Of a stretch of 64,000 nt of DNA, positions 33,567-42,450 are shown piece by piece (positions within the stretch are counted from its first letter, which is position 1; each line of letters starts with the position of its first letter). This DNA is from JBMOKT01 sp049323895. GTDB taxonomy: Bacteria > Bacillota > Peptococcia > Peptococcales > BICA1-8. The notes below the pieces were generated by a model. It saw only the letters and a program-made list of their open reading frames with translations, made no database searches and had not been told where the DNA came from. The stretch covers positions 1 to 64,000 of the forward strand of contig JBMOKT010000026.1 of assembly GCA_049323895.1 (NCBI GenBank), read 5' to 3'. The translations under genes were made by a program, and so were the position numbers.

Positions 33567-34991
33567 TCACCTTTTATTTTCAGATTGTTCTTGCCAAAGC
33601 TGCCTGAAGCTTTTTTTGGCAGCCGCTGGGAAATAACGGGAATTGGTCCATGCTGACAAAGGAGGGGGACCAATTTTTATATATCCCGAACGTACTAAAG
33701 GCTTTTGGAATATGGCGGCTGAATGCATGGCCAAGCGATACCTGCCGGGTTTTTGGAAAAGGTTTTTCCAAAGTCTAAAAGTTACCCTTTCCATAGCTGG
33801 TGTATGTCCTGCTGCTACTTTCCTATGACGCAGCTTGAGAAGCAAATCATGTAATGGTATCTTAACGGCACAGACACTGCTGCAAGCTGCACATAGGGTT
33901 GAGGCATAAGGCAGTTCTCCCCAAAAATCCAAGTCATCCTCCAAAAGGGGGGTTATCACAGAACCAATAGGTCCTCCATAAACGGAACCATAGGAATGTC
34001 CCCCAATTTGGCGGTATACGGGGCAGATATTAAAACAGGCTCCGCAGCGGATACAATGAAGAGCCTGTCTGAATTCACTGTCTGCCAACATCCGCGACCT
34101 TCCATTATCTAAAATAATTACATGCAGTTCATCGGGACCATCTAAATCATCCCCTTTTCTAGGACCATTGATTACCGAAACATAGCTGGTTATCTTTTGC
34201 CCTGTTGCGCTACGGGGCAGCAAGGTTAACAATGCTTCAAAATCCTCAAAAGCAGGTACTATCCTCTCCATTCCCATAATTGCAATATGAACCTTAGGAT
34301 AGGTATTACACATCCGGGCATTGCCTTCATTAGTTACCAAAGCCAGGGAACCAGTTTCTGCGATGGCAAAATTACACCCTGTAACTCCTACATCTGCCGT
34401 AAGAAACTTTTTTCTCAAAACCTTGCGGGAAAATGCAGTTAAGGTGGGGGTATCAGAACTTAGCGTTTCCCCTGCTTCTTTAGAAAAAAGCTGGGCAATC
34501 TGATACCTGTTTTTATGCATTGAAGGTACAATTATATGAGAGGGTGCTTCATCTGCCAGTTGCAAAATATATTCTGCTAAATCGGTCTCTACCACCTCTA
34601 TACCCATCTCAATCAGCTTGTCATTAAGATGAATTTCCTCGGAAACCATGGATTTTGATTTAACAACCATTTTTGCCTGATGTCTTTGGCATATATCTGC
34701 GGTTATGCGGGAAGCATCCTTTGCTTCATTGGCAAAATGAACCTTTGCACCGTTTTTAATAAGGTTTTCCGTTAACTGTTTAAGATAATAATCCAGATTA
34801 TTAACAACATGCTTACGGATTTCCTTGCCCCTCTCCCGCCAATCATCCCAATTACCAAGTTCACTGGCGGCTTTTTCTTTATTTGCAGCAAGGCGGTCGA
34901 CAGCCCGGCGAATGTTGTTTCTTTCTTCTTCCTGTCCTAACTTTTCTACCGCCCTTTCCCGCAAATGCCTAGTTGGTTTCTGGTAAGCCAT
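33567..34991 (-). CDS. lutB: LutB lactate utilization iron-sulfur protein
   Basis: A 474-residue protein. The N-terminal two thirds is a LUD domain (VVKSKSMVSEEIHLND, VGVTGCNFAIAETGSLAL, LPRSATGQKITSY). A ferredoxin-like [4Fe-4S] motif follows, CIRCGACFNICPVYRQIGG (about residues 310-330). A second cluster, CAACSSVCAVKIP, has Ala where Pro usually follows the last Cys. It is the electron-transfer subunit of lactate oxidation. The start ATG at 34991 overlaps the lutA stop (TGATG), so translation is coupled. Confidence 0.95.
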   Translation of the reverse strand: MAYQKPTRHLRERAVEKLGQEEERNNIRRAVDRLAANKEKAASELGNWDDWRERGKEIRKHVVNNLDYYLKQLTENLIKNGAKVHFANEAKDASRITADICQRHQAKMVVKSKSMVSEEIHLNDKLIEMGIEVVETDLAEYILQLADEAPSHIIVPSMHKNRYQIAQLFSKEAGETLSSDTPTLTAFSRKVLRKKFLTADVGVTGCNFAIAETGSLALVTNEGNARMCNTYPKVHIAIMGMERIVPAFEDFEALLTLLPRSATGQKITSYVSVINGPRKGDDLDGPDELHVIILDNGRSRMLADSEFRQALHCIRCGACFNICPVYRQIGGHSYGSVYGGPIGSVITPLLEDDLDFWGELPYASTLCAACSSVCAVKIPLHDLLLKLRHRKVAAGHTPAMERVTFRLWKNLFQKPGRYRLAMHSAAIFQKPLVRSGYIKIGPPPLSAWTNSRYFPAAAKKSFRQLWQEQSENKR

Positions 34992-35716
34992 CACTTCATC
35001 CCCTCACTTAAAAGTTGGGCTATATGAATAGTTTTTACCTCTAAGCCCTCTTTTTGCAAACGCCCTCCGATATTCATCAAGCAACCCATGTCTATCCCTA
35101 CCACATACTCGGCGCCGGTTTTTAAAATCTGGTCAACTTTTTCGTCAACCATAGCCTTTGATATTTCAGGCATTTTTACTGAGAAGGTACCACCAAAGCC
35201 GCAGCACTGTCCGGAATGGGGAAGCTCAACCACTTCTATCCCCTCTACCATTGCTAAAATCTTGTTGACGATAGGGGTCAGCCCCAGTAAACGGCTGCCA
35301 TGGCAGGAGGGATGAAAGGTTACTTTATGGGGAAAAACACATTTTATTTGGTTTACTTTTACAACTTCAGATAAAAACTCACTAAAATCATATATTTTCT
35401 TCGTTAAGTCTTTAGCCGCCTTGGCATATACAGAATCCTTCTCAAAAAGAAGGGGATAGTATTCTCTAATCATGGCAACACAAGATCCAGAGGGAGCTAC
35501 TACATATTTGCTGGTTTTAAAGGAGTCTATTACTGTTTTAGCAACCTCCCTTGCATCGTCCCAATAACCAGTATTAAAGGCAGGCTGCCCACAGCAGGTC
35601 TGTTCATAAGGGAAATCAACCTCTACCCCCTGCCTTCTTAACACCTGGACCATTGCCTCACCAACCCCTGGATAGAAATTATCGCAGATACAGGTTATAA
35701 ATAAGGAAACTTTCAT
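34991..35716 (-). CDS. lutA: LutA lactate utilization protein (CCG domains)
   Basis: A 241-residue protein with two cysteine-rich CCG domains of the heterodisulfide-reductase type: ICDNFYPGVG...CCGQPAFNTGY in the first half and HPSCHGSR...GQCCGFGGTFS in the second. They bind non-cubane iron-sulfur clusters. The ATG at 35716 has GGGGGAAAG upstream. It heads the lutABC-racemase-like operon. No lactate permease or LutR/LldR regulator lies next to it. Confidence 0.95.
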   Translation of the reverse strand: MKVSLFITCICDNFYPGVGEAMVQVLRRQGVEVDFPYEQTCCGQPAFNTGYWDDAREVAKTVIDSFKTSKYVVAPSGSCVAMIREYYPLLFEKDSVYAKAAKDLTKKIYDFSEFLSEVVKVNQIKCVFPHKVTFHPSCHGSRLLGLTPIVNKILAMVEGIEVVELPHSGQCCGFGGTFSVKMPEISKAMVDEKVDQILKTGAEYVVGIDMGCLMNIGGRLQKEGLEVKTIHIAQLLSEGMK

Positions 35717-35917
35717 GTACTTTCCCCCTTTGTATTTCTCTTTATGTAGTTTTTAACGCCATTCGTAAATTATTCCTACTTTTTGGTAAAACAATCTCCC
35801 ATCACTGTTAAGGCAAAAAATTTCTTGAGATTATAATAAATTATTGGATACTTGGAAAAATAAACTAAAGTACAAAAACCTATTAAGTAATTTAAATATT
35901 TTATTGGAGTGATTTTA

Positions 35918-36031
35918 ATGGAAACAACAAGAACCGGCTATAGGTATTTGTTTTGGTTTTTGGGACTAATTGCACTGCTCTACTTTGCCGCAAGATATCT
36001 CATCCCCATTGTGTGGCATTTGATTGGATAA
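35918..36031 (+). CDS. 37-residue single-helix membrane protein
   Basis: A small frame with TTGGAGTG 7 nt before the ATG. It has a short polar start (METTRTGYRY), then a hydrophobic helix rich in Leu and aromatic residues (FWFLGLIALLYFAARYLIPIVW). It lies 39 bp upstream of the hydrogenase-like gene and probably shares its transcript. No family is recognised. It is divergent from lutA. Confidence 0.6.
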   Translation: METTRTGYRYLFWFLGLIALLYFAARYLIPIVWHLIG

Positions 36032-36070
36032 CCTATTTATGTATTCCTAGTTTCAGGGGAGGTAGATGTT

Positions 36071-37492
36071 ATGCGGGAGAAATTTAACAGCTTTACAGAA
36101 AAACGTGCAGAAATATTTCGCCAGTTAATTAAAAAAGCTTGGTTTGAAGAACTAAATACCAATGATTTGGAAGAAATTTTAAGATCCATGCAGGAGAAGT
36201 ATGGTTATTCGGAGCGGGAGATAACCTTTCTCCGGGACCATATGCGTCTCTTGATTGGGCTTAATCCCAGAGGAGAAGAGAAATTCACTAATGAAATTGA
36301 AAGCTTAAAAAATTTTGGTCACATACAGGGTCCCGTAGTGAGCAAAATTTCAGGGTTTTGTGCCCATTGCCATGGTGAAGGGGAAAATGTACCTTGTCAG
36401 GACTCATGTAAATATGAAGCCCATATGTACCGTAGGCAGGAAGGTCCTCAAATAATTGACAATCAGTGTTTAAGCTGCGGTCAGTGCATTGCTGTCTGTT
36501 CCTTTGGTGCAATAGCGGAAAAGGTTGAGTTTATCCCTTTAATACATCTTCTCAAGGATAATAGTACTCCTGTTTTTGCAGCTGTTGCCCCCTCTATTGC
36601 AGGGCAGTTTGGAGAAAAAATTTCTTTAGGGCAATTAAGGACAGCATTTCGTATGATGGGTTTTCAGGATATGGTAGAGGTTGCTTTATTCGCTGACATT
36701 TTAACTATCAGGGAAGCCTATGAATTCGATAGCCTTGTCAAAACTCAGGGTGACTTTTTTTTGACGAGCTGCTGCTGCCCTGTTTGGATTAACTTTACAG
36801 AAAAACAATATCCGGCTTTATTCGCCCATATGTCCCCTTCGGTCTCCCCAATGATTGCCTCCGGTCGGGTATTAAAAGCCCTTTATCCCAATGCCAAGGT
36901 TGTCTTTATATCTCCTTGTCTGGCAAAAAAAGCTGAAGCTAAAGACCTCAGGCTGGAGGGTGCTATTGATTTTGTCGTTACCTTTAAAGAGTTGGAGGAA
37001 ATCTTTAAAGCCATTGATATTAACCTTGGAGAGCTTCCTGGTGATGAAAAAGACCAGGCTTCATTTGCCGGTCGGGTATATGCCCGCACTGGAGGTGTAA
37101 GTTTTTCTGTCAAAACGGTAGTAAATAGGATTGCCCCCAAAAGACTTATTAAATTTAAATCGAAGAGGGTAGATGGTGTTAAAGAGTGTAAGGCCATTCT
37201 GGAGGATTTGGCAAAAGGCATTAAAATAGAGGAGAATTTTATTGAAGGGATGGGCTGTCCAGGTGGATGTGTAGGCGGCCCCAGAACCTTGATTGACGTA
37301 AACAAGGCTACAAAGCTGGCCAATGAATTTGGCGAGGATTCTCTTATTATGACTCCCTTTGATAATATGAACGTTATTAAAACATTAAAGGAGTTAGGTT
37401 TTAAAGAAATTGGAGAAATAGTAGATTCACAAAGGGCCAGAGAATTGTTTCTGCGTAAAAATAATTCCCACCAAACTGTTTCCCGACACTAA
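36071..37492 (+). CDS. [FeFe]-hydrogenase-like protein, stand-alone
   Basis: A 473-residue cytosolic iron-sulfur protein. Residues 97-145 hold two [4Fe-4S] motifs (CAHCHGEGENVPCQDSC and CLSCGQCIAVC). The H-cluster domain follows with L1 TSCCCPVW (about 232-239), L2 SPCLAKKAE (281-289) and L3 GMGCPGGCVGGP (393-404). L1 with CCCPxW is typical of group C/D enzymes and not of the bifurcating HydA type (TSCSPGW). No PAS domain, no HydB/C subunits and no HydEFG maturases are in view, so a regulatory or sensory role is as likely as catalysis. The ribosome site GGGGAGG precedes the ATG. Confidence 0.88.
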   Translation: MREKFNSFTEKRAEIFRQLIKKAWFEELNTNDLEEILRSMQEKYGYSEREITFLRDHMRLLIGLNPRGEEKFTNEIESLKNFGHIQGPVVSKISGFCAHCHGEGENVPCQDSCKYEAHMYRRQEGPQIIDNQCLSCGQCIAVCSFGAIAEKVEFIPLIHLLKDNSTPVFAAVAPSIAGQFGEKISLGQLRTAFRMMGFQDMVEVALFADILTIREAYEFDSLVKTQGDFFLTSCCCPVWINFTEKQYPALFAHMSPSVSPMIASGRVLKALYPNAKVVFISPCLAKKAEAKDLRLEGAIDFVVTFKELEEIFKAIDINLGELPGDEKDQASFAGRVYARTGGVSFSVKTVVNRIAPKRLIKFKSKRVDGVKECKAILEDLAKGIKIEENFIEGMGCPGGCVGGPRTLIDVNKATKLANEFGEDSLIMTPFDNMNVIKTLKELGFKEIGEIVDSQRARELFLRKNNSHQTVSRH

Positions 37493-37505
37493 ACCTATTC
37501 GTTAT

Positions 37506-37620
37506 AAAAAGCCGCCTGCGGCTTTTAGTGTTTAGTGACTAGTTGTTAGTGGCTAGTAAACACATTAAAAAAGCTGTACTGGGCTAGTTATCTACAACTA
37601 AAAATTTATTTTTCCTAAAC
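37506..37620. repeat. TAGTGGCTAGT-family dispersed repeat, copy A3
   Basis: A full-length copy: GCCGCCTGCGGC, TTTAGTG, TAGTGGCTAGTAAACACATT, AAAAAAGCTGTACTGGG, CTAGTTATC and ACAACTAAAAATTTATTTTT. It is the same order as copy A4 (56045-56235) but on the opposite strand. Confidence 0.8.
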
Positions 37621-37647
37621 GCTAAAAAATCCAAGGCGGCATTTTTC

Positions 37648-38982
37648 TTAGCCCTTGGATTTTTTTATTGCTGGAAAATACAGCCCAAATACAGCGTTCT
37701 TCAACTCATTTATGCCATCAGCGGAAACTTCCTTAAAACCATATCTAAATTCTAAATAGCAATCGGTTATTCTTTTTAAATGCAGATTGTATTGTGGGAA
37801 TACTGCCGCTAACCTCAGATAGTATTCGGAAGGCGTCTCCCAGGGATGTCTGGGGAGGTTTCTATACCTTCCCCACATTAACATGGCATGGTAGGCTTTC
37901 AAAACCGAATATTTGTTAGGCAGCAGGTATTGGATTGTTAGGAAGGTTCTCATCAAGCTATCCTTTAACTTACTAAGAATCCTCCACAAGTAATTGAGAA
38001 TTGAATTTTCTCGTTGGTTGGCAATGGGTTTTTTCCTTTTCATCAGCTTTTGCAATAGCTTCCCGAGCAGGATAACACACATAATCAGAAAGGAAATCAA
38101 AATTATCATACTAAAGACCCACATTATTTTCTCCAGAATAATACTATTCCCGGTCGATATATCTAAATTTACCCCTTCCCCAACTGTTGTATTTTGTCCA
38201 GAATCTATTGTCCCTGTGGGGGGTAGATAGTTCCCCCGCTGCAGCAGGAATTTAAAAATAGCCGCTAACAAATCCTTAAAGAATACAGCCAAGGGAGAAA
38301 AAAAGTTAAATAATACATGGGAAGAGGAATACATTACCTCTTTAAAATAAGTTATTGCCAAAAAGGTAGGAATAAGAAAAACCAATGTATAACCAAAACC
38401 CAGCCATGGAGTTGACTTTATGCCATTGTTGCTTAATGATAGACAGGCAAAATTAGCGCCAATACATAACAGGAGGTAAAGGCTAACTTGGGGCAGCCGG
38501 ATAGCTGCCAGTTCTACTATCAATAGAACCACAAACACCAAGGCAACACTAACCTCTAACCTATTAACAGCCGATGAATAATCCCCGCCTTTATGGGAAT
38601 TGATTATGGCTCTCAACCAAACCCAGAATACGAAAAACCCTAGAGTTAAAGTCTGGAACAACAACAGTAAATCTTGCTCCGGAATTTGGATAATTGCCAG
38701 AAATATGTTGTACTGGGGGAAGAAACTGCTTTTTAGTAAGTAACCTTCCATGAAAAACAGGACAAGAATATTCAAAAGTATTATAGTTATTAGGCGGAAA
38801 CTTTTTTTTGAAAGCAAGGAGTTAATAACCAAAACTACCAATGAGATAACCAAAATTTTTTCAAAGCTAATTACTGAGTTTAGCGATGTTTTCCCTGCAA
38901 AGGCTGCAAGGTAATAAAGGGGATATAAATAAGAAACCTCTACCATTAATGCTAACAAACCTAAGAGCATCTTCTTATTCAT
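37648..38982 (-). CDS. DUF4129-type membrane protein of the MoxR operon
   Basis: A 444-residue membrane protein with about eight N-terminal helices, an extracytoplasmic loop (about 255-290), one more helix and a cytosolic C-terminal helical domain with the LPRHPWETPSEYYLRL block. This block is the DUF4129 signature found next to DUF58 and transglutaminase-like proteins. The start is the ATG at 38982; it overlaps the DUF58 stop by 8 bp, with GGAGGGGGTGG upstream. It is the third gene of the MoxR-DUF58 operon, of unknown role, perhaps cell-envelope maturation. Confidence 0.8.
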   Translation of the reverse strand: MNKKMLLGLLALMVEVSYLYPLYYLAAFAGKTSLNSVISFEKILVISLVVLVINSLLSKKSFRLITIILLNILVLFFMEGYLLKSSFFPQYNIFLAIIQIPEQDLLLLFQTLTLGFFVFWVWLRAIINSHKGGDYSSAVNRLEVSVALVFVVLLIVELAAIRLPQVSLYLLLCIGANFACLSLSNNGIKSTPWLGFGYTLVFLIPTFLAITYFKEVMYSSSHVLFNFFSPLAVFFKDLLAAIFKFLLQRGNYLPPTGTIDSGQNTTVGEGVNLDISTGNSIILEKIMWVFSMIILISFLIMCVILLGKLLQKLMKRKKPIANQRENSILNYLWRILSKLKDSLMRTFLTIQYLLPNKYSVLKAYHAMLMWGRYRNLPRHPWETPSEYYLRLAAVFPQYNLHLKRITDCYLEFRYGFKEVSADGINELKNAVFGLYFPAIKKSKG

Positions 38983-40102
38983 TACACACCACCCCCTCCA
39001 AACGGTAATGGTAAACACGACCTATTCCGGGCACAATCCCCTTTTCCATTTCTCTGCCGATGGTGACACAGGTGGTGCCGTAAGAAAAGCTGATACCCTC
39101 CAGCTGCAACAATTCCTCAATGGATCCCCACGGGGTGAAGGTCAAGCGGGCCAATTTCTCCAAAGCTTGGAGCAGATGGCCTATACCACTCCCTACCTGT
39201 AAGGCTGCTGCCCCTTCCTGTCCTTTCTGCACTCCATTAACCAAAAGTCCAAAGGGGATATTGTTTTCATCTGCCCATACTACCAGAGATGCTGCAACTG
39301 ATAAAGCCTTCTCAAACCCATCCTTGTCTAGCAAATCATGGAAATAGAAAACATCTATCATAATGTATATCTTATGGTCAGCTGAGGGCTCCAATGTCCT
39401 AGCCAAAAGGGTGTCCTTATGAACGCTTGCTTTCCAGTTAATTAGTCTAGCGGGCATATCTGCAGTATATTCCCTTAATCCCATAATTTTAACAGGGTCA
39501 GGCAGGATTATCCTTTTATCCCGCTTTTCGCCGATAAAATCAGAAGGATTAATATTTAATTGGGGCAGGGGAATTATTCTTGGATATACAATAAGATTGC
39601 CGGGGCTGCTTTCCTCCCTTTCCTGATGGAAAAGTCCCAGCCCATCACTGGAGATTAGATATGATGAAGGAAATTCATAAAAACCCCGCTTTGAAGCGGA
39701 AATCCTCCTAGTAAGTCCATAACTTTCCTGTGACATTAGGGTAACCGTCTCAGCGATTTTTTCAGTTTCGTTGTCCAGCGGCAATAAGTCTTGCGGCAGC
39801 TGCTGCTCCCAGGTGATTATAGCCGGAAGCCTTTTAGGGTTTCTGATTGTTATCTTAAATATTGTTTCTTCATTAGGAAAAATCCGCAGGGGGAAGAGGG
39901 TGTTTTCCACTGCTAAATTTTTAAAACCCATTTTACTCCACCACAAAGCCCCTTCAACTGCAACTAATAGCAAAGAAATCAATATGGCAGGCAACCATAG
40001 AGCAAAACGCAATAAAATCACCAATATAATAAACAAGGAGAGCCGAATAACCCCCAATGAAAAAATAGAAATAGAGGAACCAACAGCATTATTATTTTCC
40101 AC
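38975..40102 (-). CDS. DUF58 domain protein
   Basis: A 375-residue protein: two N-terminal helices (about 12-52), then a DUF58 domain with the diagnostic GLREYTADMPARLINWKASVHKD block. The C-terminal half is a degenerate von Willebrand-like fold. DUF58 proteins are partners of MoxR ATPases. The start is a GTG at 40102 that overlaps the moxR stop; a GTG at 40114 lies further inside moxR. The tight overlaps with both neighbours argue for a single complex. Confidence 0.88.
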   Translation of the reverse strand: MENNNAVGSSISIFSLGVIRLSLFIILVILLRFALWLPAILISLLLVAVEGALWWSKMGFKNLAVENTLFPLRIFPNEETIFKITIRNPKRLPAIITWEQQLPQDLLPLDNETEKIAETVTLMSQESYGLTRRISASKRGFYEFPSSYLISSDGLGLFHQEREESSPGNLIVYPRIIPLPQLNINPSDFIGEKRDKRIILPDPVKIMGLREYTADMPARLINWKASVHKDTLLARTLEPSADHKIYIMIDVFYFHDLLDKDGFEKALSVAASLVVWADENNIPFGLLVNGVQKGQEGAAALQVGSGIGHLLQALEKLARLTFTPWGSIEELLQLEGISFSYGTTCVTIGREMEKGIVPGIGRVYHYRLEGVVCNE

Positions 40103-41048
40103 TAGACTCCTCACCCTCTGCCAATGGTACAGGAACCTTAGTTAAAATTTCCTCTAGTATCATTTCCCCATCGATTCCCCTTAATAAATCCGCCTTTTTC
40201 AAAACAAGCCTATGGGCTAAGACAGGCTTAACTAGTTTTTTAACATCATCGGGAATCAAAAAATCCCTTCCTGTAATCAGGGCCAAAGCCTGTGCAGCCT
40301 TAAACAAAGCCAGTGACGCCCTGGGGCTTGCACCTAAAGCAACAGCCTTATGACTGCGGGTTTCCCGCACAATTTCTACTATATATTTTAAAATTGACCG
40401 GTGAGATACAACCTCACCTCTTAGTTCCTGCCATCTTAATATTTCTTCCAATCCGATTACCGGCTTCATGCTAGCTAAGGGGTTTTCCTTTCCATGGGTC
40501 TCTAAAATTTTCAATTCATTTTCCTCAAAGGGGTATCCTAAATTTATTCTCAATAAAAAGCGGTCGAGTTGAGCCTCAGGTAGCACAAAAGTCCCTTCTA
40601 AGTCAATTGGATTTTGGGTGGCTAATACAATAAAGGGCTTTGGTAAGACTATTGTCTGACCATCCACCGTAATCTGCCATTCCTCCATGGCTTCTAAAAG
40701 GCTGGATTGGGTACGGGGAACAGCACGGTTAATTTCATCTGCTAAGAGAATATTTGTTAAAATAGGTCCATTTCTAAAAACAAATTCATTAGTGCCTTTG
40801 TCAAAAATATAAAACCCAGTTACATCCGTTGGTGTTAAATCAGGAGTAAACTGAATCCTTTTAAACTTGCAGCCTAAAGAAACAGCCAGGGATTTTGCAA
40901 GTAAAGTTTTTCCTAAACCCGGTACATCTTCTATCAGCACATGACCATTTGCCAGCAAACCTACCATTAATAAATCAATAACATCCTCATATCCCACTAC
41001 TGCCTTGGATATATTTTCCTTTAGTCTATTTAAAGAATTTTCTACCAT
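40092..41048 (-). CDS. MoxR-family AAA+ ATPase
   Basis: A 318-residue MoxR chaperone-like ATPase. Walker A is in EDVPGLGKT, Walker B in LLADEINRA, sensor 1 in VLATQNPIDLEGTF, and the arginine finger region is in LPEAQLDRF. The C-terminal lid has GASPRASLALFKAAQ, typical of MoxR. It probably assembles or activates the DUF58 partner. The ATG at 41048 is preceded by GAGAGGG. First gene of a three-gene operon. Confidence 0.93.
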   Translation of the reverse strand: MVENSLNRLKENISKAVVGYEDVIDLLMVGLLANGHVLIEDVPGLGKTLLAKSLAVSLGCKFKRIQFTPDLTPTDVTGFYIFDKGTNEFVFRNGPILTNILLADEINRAVPRTQSSLLEAMEEWQITVDGQTIVLPKPFIVLATQNPIDLEGTFVLPEAQLDRFLLRINLGYPFEENELKILETHGKENPLASMKPVIGLEEILRWQELRGEVVSHRSILKYIVEIVRETRSHKAVALGASPRASLALFKAAQALALITGRDFLIPDDVKKLVKPVLAHRLVLKKADLLRGIDGEMILEEILTKVPVPLAEGEESSGK

Positions 41049-41061
41049 AGCCCGACCCTCT

Positions 41062-42231
41062 CTACATAGGTTTTATAATATTATTTTTCATATACCATAG
41101 GGAAATCCCTGCCATAATAAACAAGACGGCACTTCCATGAAAGGCACTGGCTGTTCCGAATCTTTCACCTAACAAACCCCCTAATAAGGGACCCAAAACA
41201 GACCCCAAAGCTGTCAAAGCATTTAGTGCCCCAAAAACCCTTCCCCGCATTTCTTCACTGGCACTTTTGGTAATCAAAACATTCCCGCTGACATTTACTA
41301 CCGCATTGGCAAAACCAAAACCAAAACGCATCAGTATCAAAATAGATATTGAATATGTAAGCCCCTGTCCAATACTAAACAAACTGCACAGCAATAAACC
41401 CCACAGCAAGATGTTATTGTATGGAACCCGCCTTATCTTTGATACTAGGGGTGACCCTATAGCCAAAGATACTCCCATAATGGAAAAAACAAGTCCTGTT
41501 AGAAAATCCGTATTTTGGCTTGTTAATTCAGAAATTCTGATAGGCAGGATAGGCTGAATCATATAGATAGCAGTCTGCAGAATAACCATGCAGAAAAAAT
41601 ACACCATCAGTACTTTATTATGTGCAATGTTTTTTAACTCCTGCCAAAGTATTGTATTCCCCTGCGGTTTAATAACATTTTCCTTAGTCCCTAAAACAGC
41701 TAATACAGTCGCCAGGCATAATAGAGCTGCTGAAATAAAATAGGTTATCCGTATCCCTGCATAGTGAACTAAGCTCCCCCCTACAAAGGGGCCAAGTATA
41801 GAACCCAGAGCAATAAAAGTGTTCAGCATACCCAGGGCGTAGCCTATTTCAAACTCGGGTGTATTGGTAGCTACCAGGATTATAGCCGCCGGAATAAAAC
41901 CGGCTAAAAGGCCATTTAAACCACGCAAAAAAAATAATTGCCAGTGATTTACGGCCACTCCCATCAACACATAGGAAATTGCAATACCCAAACCTGACCT
42001 CAAAAGCATGTTCCTTTTTCCATATTTATCGGCAAATGAGCCCCAGATAGGAGCCATGACGGCATAGGTAAGAAAGGTAATGGAAATCATTATCCCGGAC
42101 CAAAGGGAGAGGTTTTCCTTGACACCTAACAGCTCAATAAACTTTGGCAAAAAAGGGAAGGTCAAAGTAAAGGAAACATTAGCAATAAATACAGCTGCTG
42201 ATAATACCCAGAGATTCCTTTTCCATTGCAC
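41062..42231 (-). CDS. MFS transporter (multidrug-efflux type)
   Basis: A 389-residue protein with 12 helices in two six-helix halves. The MFS motif A appears as GSFADKYGKRNML between helices 2 and 3 and in a weaker form in the second half. FLRGLNGLLAGFIPAAIILVA and ALGSILGPFVGG recall the TetA/YqgE-type drug-proton antiporter family. The substrate is unknown. The start is a GTG at 42231 (MQWKRNLWV) with GGAGGGG 6 nt upstream. It lies only 13 bp upstream of the MoxR gene. Confidence 0.88.
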   Translation of the reverse strand: MQWKRNLWVLSAAVFIANVSFTLTFPFLPKFIELLGVKENLSLWSGIMISITFLTYAVMAPIWGSFADKYGKRNMLLRSGLGIAISYVLMGVAVNHWQLFFLRGLNGLLAGFIPAAIILVATNTPEFEIGYALGMLNTFIALGSILGPFVGGSLVHYAGIRITYFISAALLCLATVLAVLGTKENVIKPQGNTILWQELKNIAHNKVLMVYFFCMVILQTAIYMIQPILPIRISELTSQNTDFLTGLVFSIMGVSLAIGSPLVSKIRRVPYNNILLWGLLLCSLFSIGQGLTYSISILILMRFGFGFANAVVNVSGNVLITKSASEEMRGRVFGALNALTALGSVLGPLLGGLLGERFGTASAFHGSAVLFIMAGISLWYMKNNIIKPM

Positions 42232-42370
42232 AATAATCCCCTCCACTTTTATACAATATGTTAATTATATTTGTAGATGAGATAATTATCTAATCCTAAT
42301 TTTCTGCTAATTTTTCCTTAAATAGCTAAAATACATTGAAATTTACTGGTTTCCCCTTGTTAAGATACTA

Positions 42371-42411
42371 AAAAAACAAATCCCTTAAGGATACGGTTCC
42401 TTAAGGGATTT
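42371..42411 (-). terminator. Terminator of ald
   Basis: AAATCCCTTAAGGA pairs with TCCTTAAGGGATTT; on the minus strand it is followed by GTTTTTTTAG. Confidence 0.85.
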
Positions 42412-42450
42412 AAACTCTTTTTAAGTTTACCTTAAAAAGAGGAATTCTAA

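Noticed and set aside
33580..33828. Frames overlapping the 3' end of lutB on both strands
   Set aside because: They conflict with the well-supported lutB and lutC frames and carry no motif.
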